From the NCBI GenBank assembly GCA_037042915.1, contig CM073199.1:992001-1056000 (forward strand): DNA of 64,000 nt, given 5' to 3'. The stretch is from Auricularia sp. M13 (taxonomy: Eukaryota > Basidiomycota > Agaricomycetes > Auriculariales > Auriculariaceae). Each line of letters starts with the position of its first letter. Within the stretch, counting starts at the first letter, position 1. Below are positions 33,731-43,008 of the stretch, piece after piece. The position numbers and the translations under genes are program-made. The notes under the pieces were generated by a model. That model made no database searches, had not been told where the DNA came from, and saw nothing but the letters and a program-made list of their open reading frames with translations.

Positions 33731-34178
33731 ACATTGAGCTCGCTGACTGACTCGGACTACACCTCCATAATCTAATACTGTATCATTAGTACCTAATGAA
33801 GTTACATTCTCTTCTTCATCACTGCGAATCGTGCTCATTCAGTGGTAGACCTAGAGCTGCGTGTGTAGGTGAAGGTGAGCCATTTCAGCAGAGCAGCCTG
33901 AGGCGCTCCACCGTCAAAGCACCGTAACGGAGAACCGGCACATACGCAGGCGAATCCAAATGTCAGTCACTTGATTGCGAGCAAAGCGCGAGATACTGTA
34001 CACTGTCACTGACCGACCGAGCGAAAGCCCTCCCCATACTGTACAGACACCAGAGTCCAGAGTCCGAGCCTCGAGTCTCGCCGCGCCAGCAACACACAAA
34101 GCAGAACACAGAAATCAGAAAGCAGCCTGAGAACGATACTGTACACCACCGAGCACCGCGTAGCCTTCCAGTCGTCAA
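33731..34178. other. Convergent 3' spacer
   Basis: 3' regions of the CsbD-like gene and the exonuclease gene. No gene seen. Confidence 0.5.
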
Positions 34179-35970
34179 TCAAGACGGAGCAGAATTCGCA
34201 TTCGCATTCGCAGAGCCGCGACCATGACCGCGCTGGCCACGTCCACGTCCACGTCCGCGCCCGCGACCACGCTCAGGGGCCGCACCGTCACGGTCTTCAT
34301 GCTCAGCTGGCCGTCTCCCGCGCGAGCCTGAGTTCGAGTTCGAGCCGCCGCGATACGCATTCGACGCATTCCCATTCGCGCCAGCAGGATGACCATGAGG
34401 CGCATTGCTGCTGCTGCCGCCGCGCTGACTGTGGCCGCCGCCGCGGCCAGACGGAGGCGCCGCACCATGCTGTCCACGAATGGGAGCAGAAGCGGGCGGC
34501 CCACCGCGGCCGCGCGCGCCCCAGCTTGAGCCCCGGGGTGCACCGCGAGTGGGCTGCGTCGGGGACGGACGCGGCCAGCCCGACCCCAGCCCACTCGCAG
34601 CGCCCCCGCCGCCCCTGCCGCGGCCAGTCGCTGTCCCAGGCGCAGAAGCAGACAGCCCAGGCCAGTGATTCGCAATCGTGCCCAGGCCCGGCGGCGGGCG
34701 CACATACCCAAACGCGTCCAGTCCGGTAGCACTTTCCTCGAATATCGGAGGCACCTCTTCAGGCGCGGGAGGCGGAGGGAGGGAGACGGGCGCCGCGAGC
34801 ATGATCTCGAGCGCGGGGTCGACTTCGTACGCGTCGGTGGAGAGGAAGGAGACGAAGGCGCCGTGGCAGTCGAACGCGATGAAGTGCGGCGCGCGCGGGT
34901 CGGGCGTCTCTGGACGCGCGAGTGTGGACCCAAGGCGTTTGAGCGCGATGTAGGCTGCGCGGCCGGCCAGCGCGTCGTTCGCCGCGTCTGAAAGTGGGGG
35001 TGGAGGACAAATGAATGAGTAAACGAGTGCAGCACAACGGGGAGCGACACGCACATTCCTGCTGTTCAGCAGACAGCGGCTGCTCCCAGTCCGAGCGCTG
35101 GATGCGCTTGGGCTTGTCCAGCCGCAGCTCCAGATACGCGCCGACGAGGCGCGCAAGGCCGGGCGCGTGGACGGGGCGCGGCGCGTTCGGGTCGCGCGGC
35201 GCACGCGGCTTGCCGTCTCTACCGAGCCGCACCCGAGGCTTGCGCTCACCGCCGCCGCCGCCGTCCTCCGTCGCAGGTGGAGAGGCTTGCTGAGAACCAG
35301 ACTCGGCCGTCGCGCCGTCGCCCTCGGCCTTCTCTTTCTCTTGCTCTTTCTCGGGCCGCGGCGGCGGCAAGGGCGCCTCCCAGCGCGCCGTCTCGAGCGT
35401 CACGGCCAGCGCGCCGCAGTCTATGCACTGGCGCATGGCCACGCGCCAGTCGGCGTGCAGCTTCTGCGCGTCCGCTGCAAATGCACAATGAGAAACGGCG
35501 AGTTAGTCAAGTCCAACGCCGCGCGCCGCACGCACCACGCACCCTGTATGCCCACGCCGACCTTCGCAATGTCCGGCGACTCCAGCACGCGCCTCAGCTG
35601 CTCCGGGAACGCTATTACCACCCACCAACACAATATCAGCATTTCATCTTGCCAACAACGAGAGCAACGCACAATCCATAGCGGCCACCTGCGCGAGCAA
35701 CACAAAGTCGCGGCCAGCAAGCTGGATGAGGGCGGTTCGGTTCTCCGGGGCGCCCGGGCGGTAGTTGGGTCGCCACTCGATGTCGAAGCCCAGCGGGCCG
35801 CCCGCCGCCGTGAAGCACGCCGCGATGCGGTCGGCCTCGCGCTCCGTGCGCGCGTAGTAGATGGGCGTCCGCGGCTGGAACGGCGGCAGGTGCGCGTACG
35901 GGTCCACCTTGGGCGGCCGCGGCTGCTTCTGCTGCTGTTGCTGCGGTGTGGCTTTTGCGGTGCTTGCCAT
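34179..35970 (-). CDS. WRN/RNase D-type 3'-5' exonuclease with RG-rich tail
   Basis: Four exons, 35970-35673, 35611-35543, 35474-35055 and 34987-34179, 531 residues. A DEDDy 3'-5' exonuclease domain spans about residues 15-280: Exo I FDIEW, Exo II KVGVGIQADAQKLHADW (spliced across intron 2) and Exo III YAANDALAGRAAYIAL (Tyr completed across intron 3), which together supply the metal-binding Asp/Glu residues. An unusual insertion of about 80 residues, Glu/Lys-rich and then Gly-rich (GGGGGERKPRVRLGRDGKP), separates Exo II and Exo III. The C-terminal 190 residues are low complexity with RG repeats (GRGRGGGGAASG, RGRGRGRGRGQRGHGRG), typical of RNA or nucleic-acid binding. It may act in RNA or DNA end processing; the substrate is not shown. 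Confidence 0.87.
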
Positions 35971-36899
35971 CGCGCAACGGGCGGAGGAAGGGGAGCAGAT
36001 CGGCTTGCACCGGCGACCGCCCCGGATTCATATCGCTTTCCAACGTCAGGGTCCAGGTACAATGCCCATTGTATTTTCAGATGTGTTGCCCGTGTTCCAG
36101 ACCTAACTATGTCATGAAAATACAGTGAAAATTGTTCTCCCATACTTTATGCGTGTTCAGTGACAATGGCAATGGCGTCAGAACTTGCCCAACTTCGCTC
36201 AGTGCTTGCATGTTTAACTTCACACCACCTTCTCCGGCTTCTGACGACATCTTGGATTCGAACAAACACTAGCGAGCTTTGAACGAAAGGACGAAGCCTG
36301 CGTCAAGGTGTGCGTAGCACACTGCAACGCATGACATCGATCTCCGATCCGCGCGTTGCTAAGTTCCTCAGCCCGTTTGTCCTTGCCACCTGACCGCACT
36401 TTCAGAGACCGGTTGCAGACGAATAGGAGCAGGCAATTAGATAAGTTTTCAGTCCTCCCGGGAATGACGAGACGTTATATTGCAGCAGCGACTCGGAGAT
36501 TCATCGACTCGGAGCCCGCACACGGTTGCCGAGGCCGCAGCTTGAAAGAACTGCCAGGACAGGACAGGCTGTCCGTCTTTCGAGATACATAATAACGTCG
36601 ATTCAGCCGTCGGGGTCACGAGATAAGTAGCAAGCGAGTGGTCGGCCGCGGGTGAGTACGAGCCTGCGCTACTGTCGAACGGTGCCGTACCGATAAAGTA
36701 CCAAGGGTGACATGGACGGCGCACGTCAGTACCGACTCGGGATTTGCAAGTGAACGATTGGTCACCAGTCGAGTCCAGTTCAGTCTGATGTACAGTAGCA
36801 CGTCCCCCGAAAGCGCTGCAGCTGCAGCGACAAATAAATCGTTGTTCTGGGGCCGCCGGCGTCCGCGTCGAGACGCCAGCAGCTGCTCTTCCGCTGTGC
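35971..36899. other. Spacer at inner edge of right arm
   Basis: Upstream region of the exonuclease gene and decayed sequence leading into the DUF6535 relic. No supported gene. Confidence 0.4.
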
Positions 36900-37630
36900 A
36901 GCGTCCTGCTCGCCGTTGCGGGCGAATCAGGTGTATCACAGGTGCAAATCGGCGCTTGACTGGATCAGAGAGAACGTCAGGGAGCGCGAGCATGCAGAAA
37001 GCCGCAGGGAGTAGAGCAAGATATAGAACCACTGCGTCGAAGAATGAAAATTGCGAGATGTGCAGGCGCAGAGGCAAGAGAGAGACGAGAACGGGATGGG
37101 CTGTTCAGGCTGCGGTGAAGCGTCAGTATGCGCGTAAGGACGGCACAGAGCGTCAGAACGCATGGCATTCGTCGCCCCATTGCTCGACCTGGGTGCATGT
37201 CAGCGCTACGGCCAGGCTGGCGACCATGCTCGCAAATTACAGCATGTTCGACGAGGAAGGCTGCACTGAATTGTCCAGAGGTCAGAATGTGTCCACAGTG
37301 GGCAGCACTAGCATAATCCCAGCACTGTTTTCGGCGAGATCATTCGTGTCTACAGCATAGAGGGGATTGGAGATGTATTGAGTCAAGTCTGGCTGCAGCA
37401 AGGGCTTGTAGGACGAGAGGATGGAGGCGGTAGACACCGCCGAGAACCAGCGGTCTGTGATACGGTCACAGTAAAAAATCGAGCAGCGCTGTGCTGTATC
37501 GGCAGTGCGGACAATGGTGCTCACAAAATGAGCAAAACATCCTGGTGTGCTGTTCCACGATTTGAGCGTCGGCCATGCGCTTGTCGAGCTATACATTCCA
37601 CACGCGCGCGTTAGGCACTCCAGTGGAAGC
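36900..37630 (-). pseudogene. DUF6535 gene relic at inner tip of right arm
   Basis: Minus-strand fragments match the intact DUF6535 gene: TLKSWNST, FSAVSTASILSSYKPLLQPD, TQYISNPLYAVDTND and LVSLLPLRLHISQFSFF. Stops and frame changes interrupt it. It is the mirror counterpart of 29705-30420. Confidence 0.7.
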
Positions 37631-38044
37631 ACTCTGAATGCCAGCCTGCTGTAAGCCTGGCGCCGCAGCCATGTGTGACGGCCGACTTGGACGAAGTCAA
37701 GATGCAAAAGTCAGACGGCCGAGCGGAGATGCGTGGTGCGCCATTTGAAAGAAATTGAGTTTGGCATCGATCCGAGTGCCCTCTCCACTCTCCTTGCCAT
37801 TCTCATGCAGCCGTGCTGGACTGGTTACGCTAGGAAAATATCAATTGCAAAGCTATGGGATGTAGAACGTAGCAGATATGGACAACAGGTGAGCTTTACA
37901 TATTAGCCAATCCACCAGGGGCTGACGAGGCCGTGACAGTCGTCGTGCATTCTTCAGCAGAAACAAAGGGCATATAATCCATTGGGCGCGCGCGCTCAGC
38001 CGTGTATTCCGTCGCACGCACGCCATCGAGCAAGCTTGCATGGC
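37631..38044. other. Spacer within right arm
   Basis: Non-coding sequence matching the reverse complement of 29235-29704 in patches. No gene seen. Confidence 0.5.
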
Positions 38045-39085
38045 TCAGAACCATGGCCAACTGTCGCCCGTCTCGTCATCGCGTACGCGACAGGCGTTGT
38101 ATGCCTCGGCCAACGCATCAAAGGGCATCATCGCCGCAATTGCGTCAGCACCAGGCTGCTGGGCGTCGGGCGCGTGCTCGGCGGCGGCGGACGTGAAGGG
38201 TGCGCGCGGATTGGCGTCGTTGCGGCTGCCCTCGACGCCCGCGACGCGCGACGAGGAACCATGAACGGCACCAGCGTCCTGGATGGTGTGCGTCAGTACA
38301 AACAGCAATCCTCATTACGAACGACTCACCAAGTCGGACGCAGTTGAGCGCGCATTCGAGCCCGCAGCAGCAGCAGGTGCCGCCGCGGTAAAATAGTAAC
38401 CGTTGGTTGGGGCCGCCGGCGTTGGCGACCCCATGTAGTTGGTGGTGAGCGCCGTCGGCGACCCCAGAGGCGGATATTGTGTTACAGCACGCTCCTCGCT
38501 GTCTGTGTACTCGGACGCGTCGTCCCCGTCGCTCTCGGTCTCATGTTCCGACTCGGCGTCGTCGTAAGAGCCACTATACGACGTCGTGGAGTCTCCGTTT
38601 TCGCCGCCCCACTCAGCTTCGGCATCGCCGTCGCCTTCTGGGGACTCGATCTCGTCGTCCTCCTCGCTGTGGTCCTGCCAGCCCTCTGTCGCGTCCTCCT
38701 CCTCGCTTTCGTAAGACCAGTCCTCCGTTGCACCCTCGTCTTCGCTGCTGCTGCCGTCACCGCTTTCGAACTGCAGCACAGAGGAGTTATGGACTAGCTG
38801 GAGCCAGGCTATCAACGCGGCGCGCAGCGTCTGCCGCAGCGGCGGCGCAGGCGCATGCGGCGCGGCGTCGTCGTCCGACGCCCACGACGTGGCGGAGGTC
38901 TCGCCGCTGTCGCTGTCGTCGGTGTCGGAGGATATGTCGTCGTTGTCGGCTGGCGCGTGATGGTGGAGCGTGGCGGCAGCAACTGTCGCCGGCGTATGAA
39001 CTTGCTGGTACGCCGCCAGAACATCCGCGACGCTGGGCAGCGACGCGTGGTACGCTGCGTCGATCAAGTGGGCTGCAGCGGCCAT
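38045..39085 (-). CDS. Orphan family B, copy 5 (intact)
   Basis: Exons 39085-38330 and 38278-38045, 329 residues; intron GTGAGT...CATCCAG. N-terminus LIDAAYHASLPSVADVLAAY, which is closest to the broken B copy 1. Then a His-rich turn (TLHHHAPADNDD), SSDTDDSDSGETSATS, a hydrophobic patch (LIAWLQLVHNSSVLQF), a long Glu/Asp/Ser region (SYESEEEDATEGWQDHSEED), GYYFTAAAPAAAA, and in exon 2 PFDALAEAYNACRVRDDETG before SWPWF. The final signature has Asp-Ser-Trp in place of Asp-Gly-Trp. It is the right-arm counterpart of B copy 3 by position. Function unknown. Confidence 0.72.
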
Positions 39086-39137
39086 TGAGGATGGAGAGGA
39101 TGTGGGCAGAAGGCAAGAGGCAAGCTGTGGAAAAGCC

Positions 39138-39187
39138 CGGCGCGTCCCGGCTCAAGGAAGGTGGACCACCACATTCGTGGTCACGTG
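39138..39187 (-). promoter_or_regulatory. Conserved palindromic element of B copy 5
   Basis: On the minus strand CACGTGACCACGAATGTGG precedes TGGTCCACC and CTTGAGCCGGGACGCGCC; the E-box is 102 bp before the ATG. The loop of the palindrome differs (GAAT instead of GCCT) while both arms are kept, which suggests the arms matter. Confidence 0.75.
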
Positions 39188-39364
39188 CTCGCGTCGCGGC
39201 ATGCACTGGGCAAGCACGGCCGAATTTAGATTGCAAGGTAAGGAAAGCATACTCGTTATCGTAATGGTCGTTCAGGGGAACTGACAAAGTCGGAGCAGGA
39301 ATGCATTCACAGTGCGAGTGAGGAATGCTTGTCGGCCGTTCAGTCTTAGTCTATGTATGTGCTC

Positions 39365-39520
39365 ATTGCCGCTCAGCTCGACCCCGCTCTCTCACGCGCG
39401 GCGGGTGTGCATGTTGTGCGACGGCTTCGTCCCGCAGCCTCGGCCAATGGTCACTCCCTGTGCTCGCGTGCGCTGGCAGCGACCCGAGCGGCCTTGCTGG
39501 ACTGGTACCACCGGATAGAG
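39365..39520 (-). pseudogene. Relic of the family A C-terminus in right arm
   Basis: Minus-strand remnant of HWPRLRDEAV (here CCATTGGCCGAGGCTGCGGG and following) preceded by the GSLPA-like segment, mirroring the relics at 27680-27910. The rest of the A gene is missing. Confidence 0.65.
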
Positions 39521-39714
39521 ATCGATTAAAAAGTCACGGAACGTGGAACCTAGCGGATATGTACATCAGGTGAGCATTGCATAGTAGTAAGTCCACCAGT
39601 GACTGACGGGTCGTCGTGTATACTTGTAACAGGAAAAAATGGCATAGATCCCATCGCGCGCGCACTCAGCCGTGTATCCCGTCGCACGCGTGCCATCGAG
39701 CAAGACTGTATGGC

Positions 39715-40731
39715 TCAGAACCAGGGCCAGCCGTCGCCAGTCTCGTCATCGGGAATGCGACAGGCGTTGTATGCCTCAGCCAACGGATCGAAGGGCATCG
39801 TCGCCGCGGTTCCGTCAGCGTCAGGCTGCTGAGCCTCGGGCACCTGCTGCGCGGCGGTGGCGGTTGACCTGGGGGGCACACGGGTATCGGTCGCGTTGAA
39901 CCTGCCCTCGACGCGCGCCGAGGAATTCTGCACAGCGCTGGCATCCTATATACGACGGTCAGTACTAGCTTTCAAGCGTAGCACGGAAAAGAAAAGACTG
40001 ACAGAGTTTGGTGCAGTCGAGCGCGTATTGGAGCTCGCAGCAGCAGCAGCAGCAGCAGGTGCCACCGCGGTAAAGTAGTATTCGTCGAATGGGGCCGCCG
40101 GCGTTGGCGACCCCATGTTATTGGTGGTAAACGACGCTGGGGACCCCAGCAACGAATACTGCGATACAGCGTTGTCCTCGCTGTACGCGTATTCGGACGC
40201 GCTCTCATAATCGTTATACGACTCCGTGGCGCTTTCCGAGCCGCTGTACGACATCGTGGAGTCATCGTCCTTGCTATTCCGCCCCGTTTCGTCGTCGTCG
40301 TTGTCGCAATCGTCGTTGTCGGTCGCGTCGTTGCCGTCGAAGGATTTGATCTCGTCGTCGTCCTCGCTATCGCCGGACCAGTCCTCTGTGACACCGTCAT
40401 CGTCGCTGTCGCTGTCTCCGAAATGAACCACAGGGAAATAGACCAGAAGCAGACCCCAGCCTGTGAGCGCGGCGTGCTGGGGCGGCGCGGGCACCGGCTG
40501 CGCATCGTCGTCCGACGCCAACGACGTGGCGGAGCTCTCGCCGCTGTCGTTGTGGCTATCGTCGGAATTGCTAGACGAGCTGGCATCGTCGTCGGGGGGC
40601 GCGTGGTGGTGGTGTGTGGCGGCAGCAGCTGTCGCCGGCATATACGCTTGCTGATACGCCGCAAGGATGTCCGCAACGCTGGGCAGCGACGCGTCGTACT
40701 CTGCGTCGGAGATGCGAAGTGCAGTGGACAT
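39715..40731 (-). CDS. Orphan family B, copy 4 (intact)
   Basis: Exons 40731-40003 and 39945-39715, 319 residues; intron GTCAGT...TATATAG. Very close to B copy 2 at the N-terminus (LRISDAEYDASLPSVADILA) and upstream DNA, so they are counterparts in the two arms. Central region: SSSSNSDDSHNDSGESSATS, hydrophobic LLLVYFPVVHFGD, then an Asp-rich stretch with several Asn (NDATDNDDCDNDDDE), DEYYFTAVAPAAAAAAA with a longer Ala run than other copies, and exon 2 with PFDPLAEAYNACRIPDDETG before GWPWF. Function unknown. Confidence 0.72.
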
Positions 40732-40790
40732 CGAGGACGGCGAGGATGGACGCAAGAGGCAAGAGTCAAGAGGCAAGCTGCGGAAACGCC

Positions 40791-40839
40791 CGGCGCGTCC
40801 CGGCTCAAGGTGGTCGACCACCACAGGCGTGGTCACGTG
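40791..40839 (-). promoter_or_regulatory. Conserved palindromic element of B copy 4
   Basis: On the minus strand CACGTGACCACGCCTGTGG, then TGGTCGACCACCTTGAGC and CGGGACGCGCCGGGCG; the E-box is 108 bp before the ATG, the same distance as in B copy 2. Confidence 0.75.
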
Positions 40840-41018
40840 CTCATTCATCTCTGGGTAAACACCGCAAAATATCGATTGAAGGTGAGCAAATCGTAGTCGT
40901 AATCGTAGCGATCGTTCAGGGCATATTGACAAAGACAGAGCAGAAGCACATATACAGTACGGCGTCATATGGAGGCAGGAATGTCCTTTGTATCTACTCA
41001 TCGCCGCCCAGCTCGACC

Positions 41019-41747
41019 TCATGTGCCGCGGGTGCGCATGTCTTCGATGGCTTCGTCCCGTAACCGCGGCCAATGAGTGCACGACGCCTCCGTCGACATG
41101 CGCGCGTGGGTACGCATCGATCCGAGGACCGAGCCGCCGACATCGTTCCCCGCCAGGCCGTACGGTGCATCGTGCACCAGCATCGCCGTCCTCGCCTGCA
41201 GCGACGCGAGGAACGCGGCGGTTGTGAGCTGGCCGCGGCCGTCTTCGTCCTCCTGTGTGAGTGGTGTCAGCGCTGACACGGGGACTAAAGGGCGCGGTGT
41301 GCCACTCACAGTATCAGACGTGGTGGTGGTGGTCGTGGCAGCAGGTGCCACGGTGCTGTAGTTTGGTTCTCGTTTTGGGGTCGCCTGCGTCGACGACCCC
41401 TTGCGTCGGGCGCGTGACCCCAGGCGCGAACCTGGCGTCAGCCCGTCCGCCTCGTTGTCCGCGTTCCAAGCTTCACTTTCCGGCTCGCTTTCAGGTTCGT
41501 TCTCCGAGTCCTGCTTGTGCTTCGTGTCCGTCGTCTTCTGATGCGCCTTCGCCCTCGTCTTTGCCTGACGCGACGGCATGGAGGTTTCGGCGATGTCGCC
41601 GGTATCAGAGGGCGTACTCGCGTTGTCGGCGGCGGGCGCGCCTTCGACAGTGGCGGCGGCGGCAAGGGTGGTCGACGCAAGGAAGTCGAAGACGCTGGGG
41701 AGGGACGCGTCGTACTCTGCATCGGATAGGCGAGGTGCACCGGACAT
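41019..41747 (-). CDS. Chimeric orphan gene: B-type start, A-type remainder
   Basis: 242 residues as one exon (223 if the 57-nt segment 41309-41253 is spliced). The first 30 residues are family B (RLSDAEYDASLPSVFDFLAS) and the promoter has the B element; from about residue 75 the protein is family A (ENEPESEPESEAWNADNEAD, GLTPGSRLGS, ASLQARTAMLVHDAPYGLAG, HWPRLRDEAIEDMRTRG). It lies between A copy 3 and B copy 4, just where a deletion joining a B gene to the following A gene would leave such a fusion. The frame is open throughout. A new, possibly expressed gene formed by recombination is the simplest reading. Confidence 0.7.
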   Translation of the reverse strand: MSGAPRLSDAEYDASLPSVFDFLASTTLAAAATVEGAPAADNASTPSDTGDIAETSMPSRQAKTRAKAHQKTTDTKHKQDSENEPESEPESEAWNADNEADGLTPGSRLGSRARRKGSSTQATPKREPNYSTVAPAATTTTTTSDTVSGTPRPLVPVSALTPLTQEDEDGRGQLTTAAFLASLQARTAMLVHDAPYGLAGNDVGGSVLGSMRTHARMSTEASCTHWPRLRDEAIEDMRTRGT

Positions 41748-41798
41748 TGAGGACGGCGAGGATGGAAGCAGGAGGCAAGAGGCAAGGTGTGAAAACGC

Positions 41799-41844
41799 CC
41801 GGCGCGTCCCGGCTTAAGTGGACCACCACAGGCGTGGTCACGTG
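41799..41844 (-). promoter_or_regulatory. Conserved palindromic element of the chimeric gene
   Basis: On the minus strand CACGTGACCACGCCTGTGG, TGGTCCACTTAAGCC and GGGACGCGCC; the E-box is 97 bp before the ATG. The fusion gene therefore has the B-type promoter. Confidence 0.75.
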
Positions 41845-42035
41845 CGCGCACTGGGCAAATACAGCAAAATATCGATTTAAGACGCAGGTGAGCAAAGTAT
41901 AATTGTAATCGTAATCACGGTCGTTGAGGGGAAAATTGACAGGTTCGTAGCAAAAATGCATATACAGTGCGGCATCGCAAGCAGGAGGAATGTCCGTCGT
42001 ATCTACTCATCGCCATCCAGTTCGTCCCCTCCCTC

Positions 42036-42740
42036 TCACGCGCCGCGGGTGCGCATATCTTCGACGGCTTCGTCGCGCAACCGCGGCCAGTGGACGGTGC
42101 TCGTGCCCGCCTGTGCAGGCAGCGACCCGAAGACCGAGCCGCCGACGTCGTTCCCCGCCAGGCCGTACGGTGCGTCGTGCACCAGCATCGCCGTCCGGGC
42201 GTGCAGCTTGACAAGGTAGGCGGCTTCGGCGGGCGTAAGGGGTGTGGTCCCCTCGACGACGTCGTCTTCGTCCATATCCGCGTCCTGGGCGAGCACCGTC
42301 AGCGCTGACTCGGGGATGAACAAGCGAGGTGTGCCACTCACCATATCGGACGTCGTGGTGGTGGGCGCGGCAGCAGGTGCCACGGTGTTGGAGTTAGTTT
42401 CGTGTTTGGGGGTCGCCAGTGGTCGCTGGGCCGCGGCCGACCCCAGGCGCGAACCTGGCGTCAGCCCGTCCGCCTCGTTGTCAGCGTGCCAGGCCTCGCT
42501 CTCCGGCTCGCTTTCTGGTTCGCGCGTGTCCTCCGCCACCGGGTTAGGCGCGTTGGTCTTCGTCTTCATCGCCCCCTTCTTCTTCGTCGTCGCCGGCTTC
42601 GTCGTCGCGCCAGGCGATTGTGTGTCCGTCCCCGCCGCTGCGTTCGGGATGGTCCACGCCGGCGGCCCCCAAGACGCGAAGGCGTTGCCGGCGGGCAGAG
42701 GCTGGCGCCAGTCCGGGTTTGGATGCTGGTAGTAGCTCAT
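42036..42740 (-). CDS. Orphan family A, copy 3 (intact)
   Basis: 234 residues as one exon (215 if the 57-nt segment 42341-42285 is spliced). Starts PDWRQPLPAGNAFASWGPPA near residue 10, has Lys/Thr-rich and acidic parts (TREPESEPESEAWHADNEAD), GLTPGSRLGS, an Ala/Thr run, and the conserved C-terminal block TPAEAAYLVKLHARTAMLV, APYGLAGNDVGGSVFGSLPA, HWPRLRDEAVEDMRTRGA. It is the counterpart of A copy 2 in the opposite arm. The leader upstream (GAGCTCCGACAGTTGTCCTC) also matches that of A copy 2. The frame stays open upstream of the ATG, but that extension has no counterpart in copy 2. Function unknown. Confidence 0.7.
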   Translation of the reverse strand: MSYYQHPNPDWRQPLPAGNAFASWGPPAWTIPNAAAGTDTQSPGATTKPATTKKKGAMKTKTNAPNPVAEDTREPESEPESEAWHADNEADGLTPGSRLGSAAAQRPLATPKHETNSNTVAPAAAPTTTTSDMVSGTPRLFIPESALTVLAQDADMDEDDVVEGTTPLTPAEAAYLVKLHARTAMLVHDAPYGLAGNDVGGSVFGSLPAQAGTSTVHWPRLRDEAVEDMRTRGA

Positions 42741-43008
42741 TGCAGAGGGCGTGTGGAGAGTGGAGAGTGCAGAGGAAGGAAGAGGACAACTGTCGGAGCT
42801 CGCCGTTTGGATCCGACGGTTCGCTTTTGTACTGTGGGTCACATGAAGGTAGTTTTTGCTTTTCCGCGCCATTTTCTCTAAATATCTTACAAATGTATGA
42901 TAAAGATTGGAGATTTTATAGCCTCTATAGACGTCTCGGGGCCGGTGTTCGAGATTCTCATGCGGACGGCGTTTGTCGACGCGACACGGTTTCGAGCTCC
43001 GCACCACG

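Larger units (their letters stand above)
36620..43008 (-). repeat. Right arm of large inverted duplication
   Basis: Reading leftward on the minus strand: A copy 3, a B/A chimera, B copy 4, an A-tail relic, B copy 5 and a DUF6535 relic, the mirror order of 25333-30420. Non-coding spacers also match in reverse, for example the GGATCGATGCCAAACT stretch at 29512-29527 with its reverse complement near 37762-37777. Boundaries approximate. Confidence 0.75.

Noticed and set aside
40021-40080. Trinucleotide (CAG/GCA) runs resembling microsatellites in the A/B and CsbD-like genes
   Set aside because: They encode the polyalanine or polyglutamine runs of real exons and show no sign of separate function.
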